A stretch of DNA of 13,776 bases from B33-G16 sp964611035 (GTDB taxonomy: Bacteria > Desulfobacterota > DSM-4660 > Desulfatiglandales > B25-G16): the NCBI GenBank assembly GCA_964611035.1, contig CAZSWT010000074.1, positions 1 to 13,776 of the forward strand. Reading direction: 5' to 3'. The notes beneath the pieces were generated by a model. That model worked only from the letters and a program-made list of their open reading frames with translations, searched no databases and was not told the origin of the DNA. Of the stretch, positions 12,949-13,776 are shown piece by piece; the stretch's first letter is position 1, and each line of letters starts with the position of its first letter. The position numbers and the translations under genes were made by a program.

Positions 12949-13678
12949 TACAAAAAAGAAGCGTTTAAACAAGATTATTGCTATATCTGGTATTACCTCC
13001 AGAAGACGGGCCGATGAACTTATATCTTCAGGTCTTGTAGCGGTGAATGGGCAGGTTGAGAGAAGGGTTGGCTCAAAGGCAGTATGGGGAGTAGATTCAA
13101 TAAGTGTTGATGGTCACCCTATTCCTGATCCTCCGAAAAAAATCTATTTACTTTTAAATAAACCATTTGGCTATGTGAGTACCCTGCACGACCCGGAAGG
13201 AAGGCCTATCATCCGAGATCTGGTTAAAGATGTTAAGGAGAGAGTTTATCCTATTGGACGTCTCGATTTTGATTCCTCCGGCCTCTTAATTCTTACAAAT
13301 GATGGTGAGCTTGCCTTTAGGCTCATGCACCCAAAATTCCATATCCCAAGGACGTATAAGGTAATTGTTGAGGGTTTTGTATCAGATAAGTCAGTTGAGA
13401 GATTAAAAAAGGGTGTTATTCTTGATGATGGGCCAACTAATCCAGCTCGTGTGAGGATAATAGAGACACAACAGGGTAGAAGTGTAGTAAGGATTACGAT
13501 CTTTGAAGGTAGATCCAGAGAAATAAGAAGGATGTGTGAAGCTGTGGGGCATAAAACTCTAAAGCTTACCCGGATAGGGTATGGTAATCTTAACTTAGGC
13601 GACCTAAAGATTGGAAAATACCGGCACCTTAAAAATGTGGAGGTAAAGGCCTTACGCAGATCAGTTGGGCTTGATTAA
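12932..13678 (+). CDS. rluB: 23S rRNA pseudouridine synthase, RsuA/RluB/RluE family
   Basis: 248 aa. An N-terminal S4 RNA-binding domain (about 11-58, RLNKIIAISGITSRRRADEL) precedes the catalytic domain. The catalytic Asp112 lies in GRLDFDSSGLLILTNDG; other family motifs are LLLNKPFGYVST (73-84) and EGRSREIRRMCEAVGH. The enzyme converts uridine to pseudouridine in rRNA, probably 23S position 2605 by analogy with RluB; RsuA or RluE specificity cannot be excluded. ATG 12932 is preferred; the preceding GTG at 12929 would add one codon. It overlaps scpB, matching the widespread scpA-scpB-rluB order. Confidence 0.92.
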   Translation: MEKKNDTKKKRLNKIIAISGITSRRRADELISSGLVAVNGQVERRVGSKAVWGVDSISVDGHPIPDPPKKIYLLLNKPFGYVSTLHDPEGRPIIRDLVKDVKERVYPIGRLDFDSSGLLILTNDGELAFRLMHPKFHIPRTYKVIVEGFVSDKSVERLKKGVILDDGPTNPARVRIIETQQGRSVVRITIFEGRSREIRRMCEAVGHKTLKLTRIGYGNLNLGDLKIGKYRHLKNVEVKALRRSVGLD

Positions 13679-13734
13679 TTTTATTTGCAAATACTTTTTT
13701 ACTATAGTATCTGATTATATATAGGTATATATTC

Positions 13735-13776
13735 GGGCGGTTAACTCAGCGGGAGAGTGCCATCCTCACACGGTGG
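13735..13776 (+). tRNA. tRNA-Val (anticodon CAC), 5' part, cut by window end
   Basis: GGGCGGT acceptor strand, TA, D-arm ACTC/GAGT with loop AGCGGGA, then anticodon stem CCATC/GGTGG with seven-base loop CTCACAC, giving anticodon CAC (valine, GUG codons). The sequence stops after the anticodon stem, so the T-arm and 3' acceptor strand are outside the window. Confidence 0.9.

Overview
The window is AT-rich bacterial chromosome in two halves. Approximately 6.5-13.8 kb is a housekeeping block on the + strand: secreted nuclease, DHH/CBS/tRNA-nucleotidyltransferase fusion, trpS, scpA, scpB, an rluB-type pseudouridine synthase and the start of a tRNA-Val. A CCA-type enzyme with DHH and CBS domains near trpS-scpA-scpB-rluB resembles the arrangement I recall from Desulfobacterota (former Deltaproteobacteria). 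That lineage guess is moderate; no rRNA or species marker is present.

Approximately 0-6.1 kb reads as a decayed integron. A broken integron integrase (intI) starts at 5446 on the + strand. Upstream lie a consensus sigma70 promoter (5337-5364), a CTG-N10-CAG LexA-type box (5369-5384), a divergent minus-strand promoter candidate overlapping the intI start (5418-5446), and a GTTRRRY core suited to attI (5324-5330). On the far side of an IS91-family insertion, six small genes on the minus strand (592-2764) are separated by attC-like imperfect palindromes with AAC/GTT ends. This is the usual integron layout: integrase pointing one way, cassette array the other. The cassettes encode three proteins I do not recognise plus one 120-aa hypothetical, a HEPN-like protein with an Rx4H motif, and an ASCH-domain protein. 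The last attC is cut by the 3' end of an antisense group II intron, as known for group IIC-attC introns.

Three kinds of mobile DNA have damaged the integron. A two-gene unit (tyrosine recombinase plus IS91-type HUH transposase, 3095-5142) flanked by nested inverted repeats separates the promoter from the cassettes. A group II intron sits in the distal attC. A four-helix-bundle (IVP/S23-type) gene wrapped in inverted repeats replaces the 3' part of intI. Housekeeping spacers are also invaded: a 370-bp near-palindrome lies before trpS, and a 287-bp element with 23-bp terminal inverted repeats lies between trpS and scpA. The ends of that second element resemble hairpins flanking the four-helix-bundle gene.

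The integron is probably non-functional in cis, since intI is truncated and frameshifted, but individual cassettes still have intact reading frames and some have good ribosome-binding sites.
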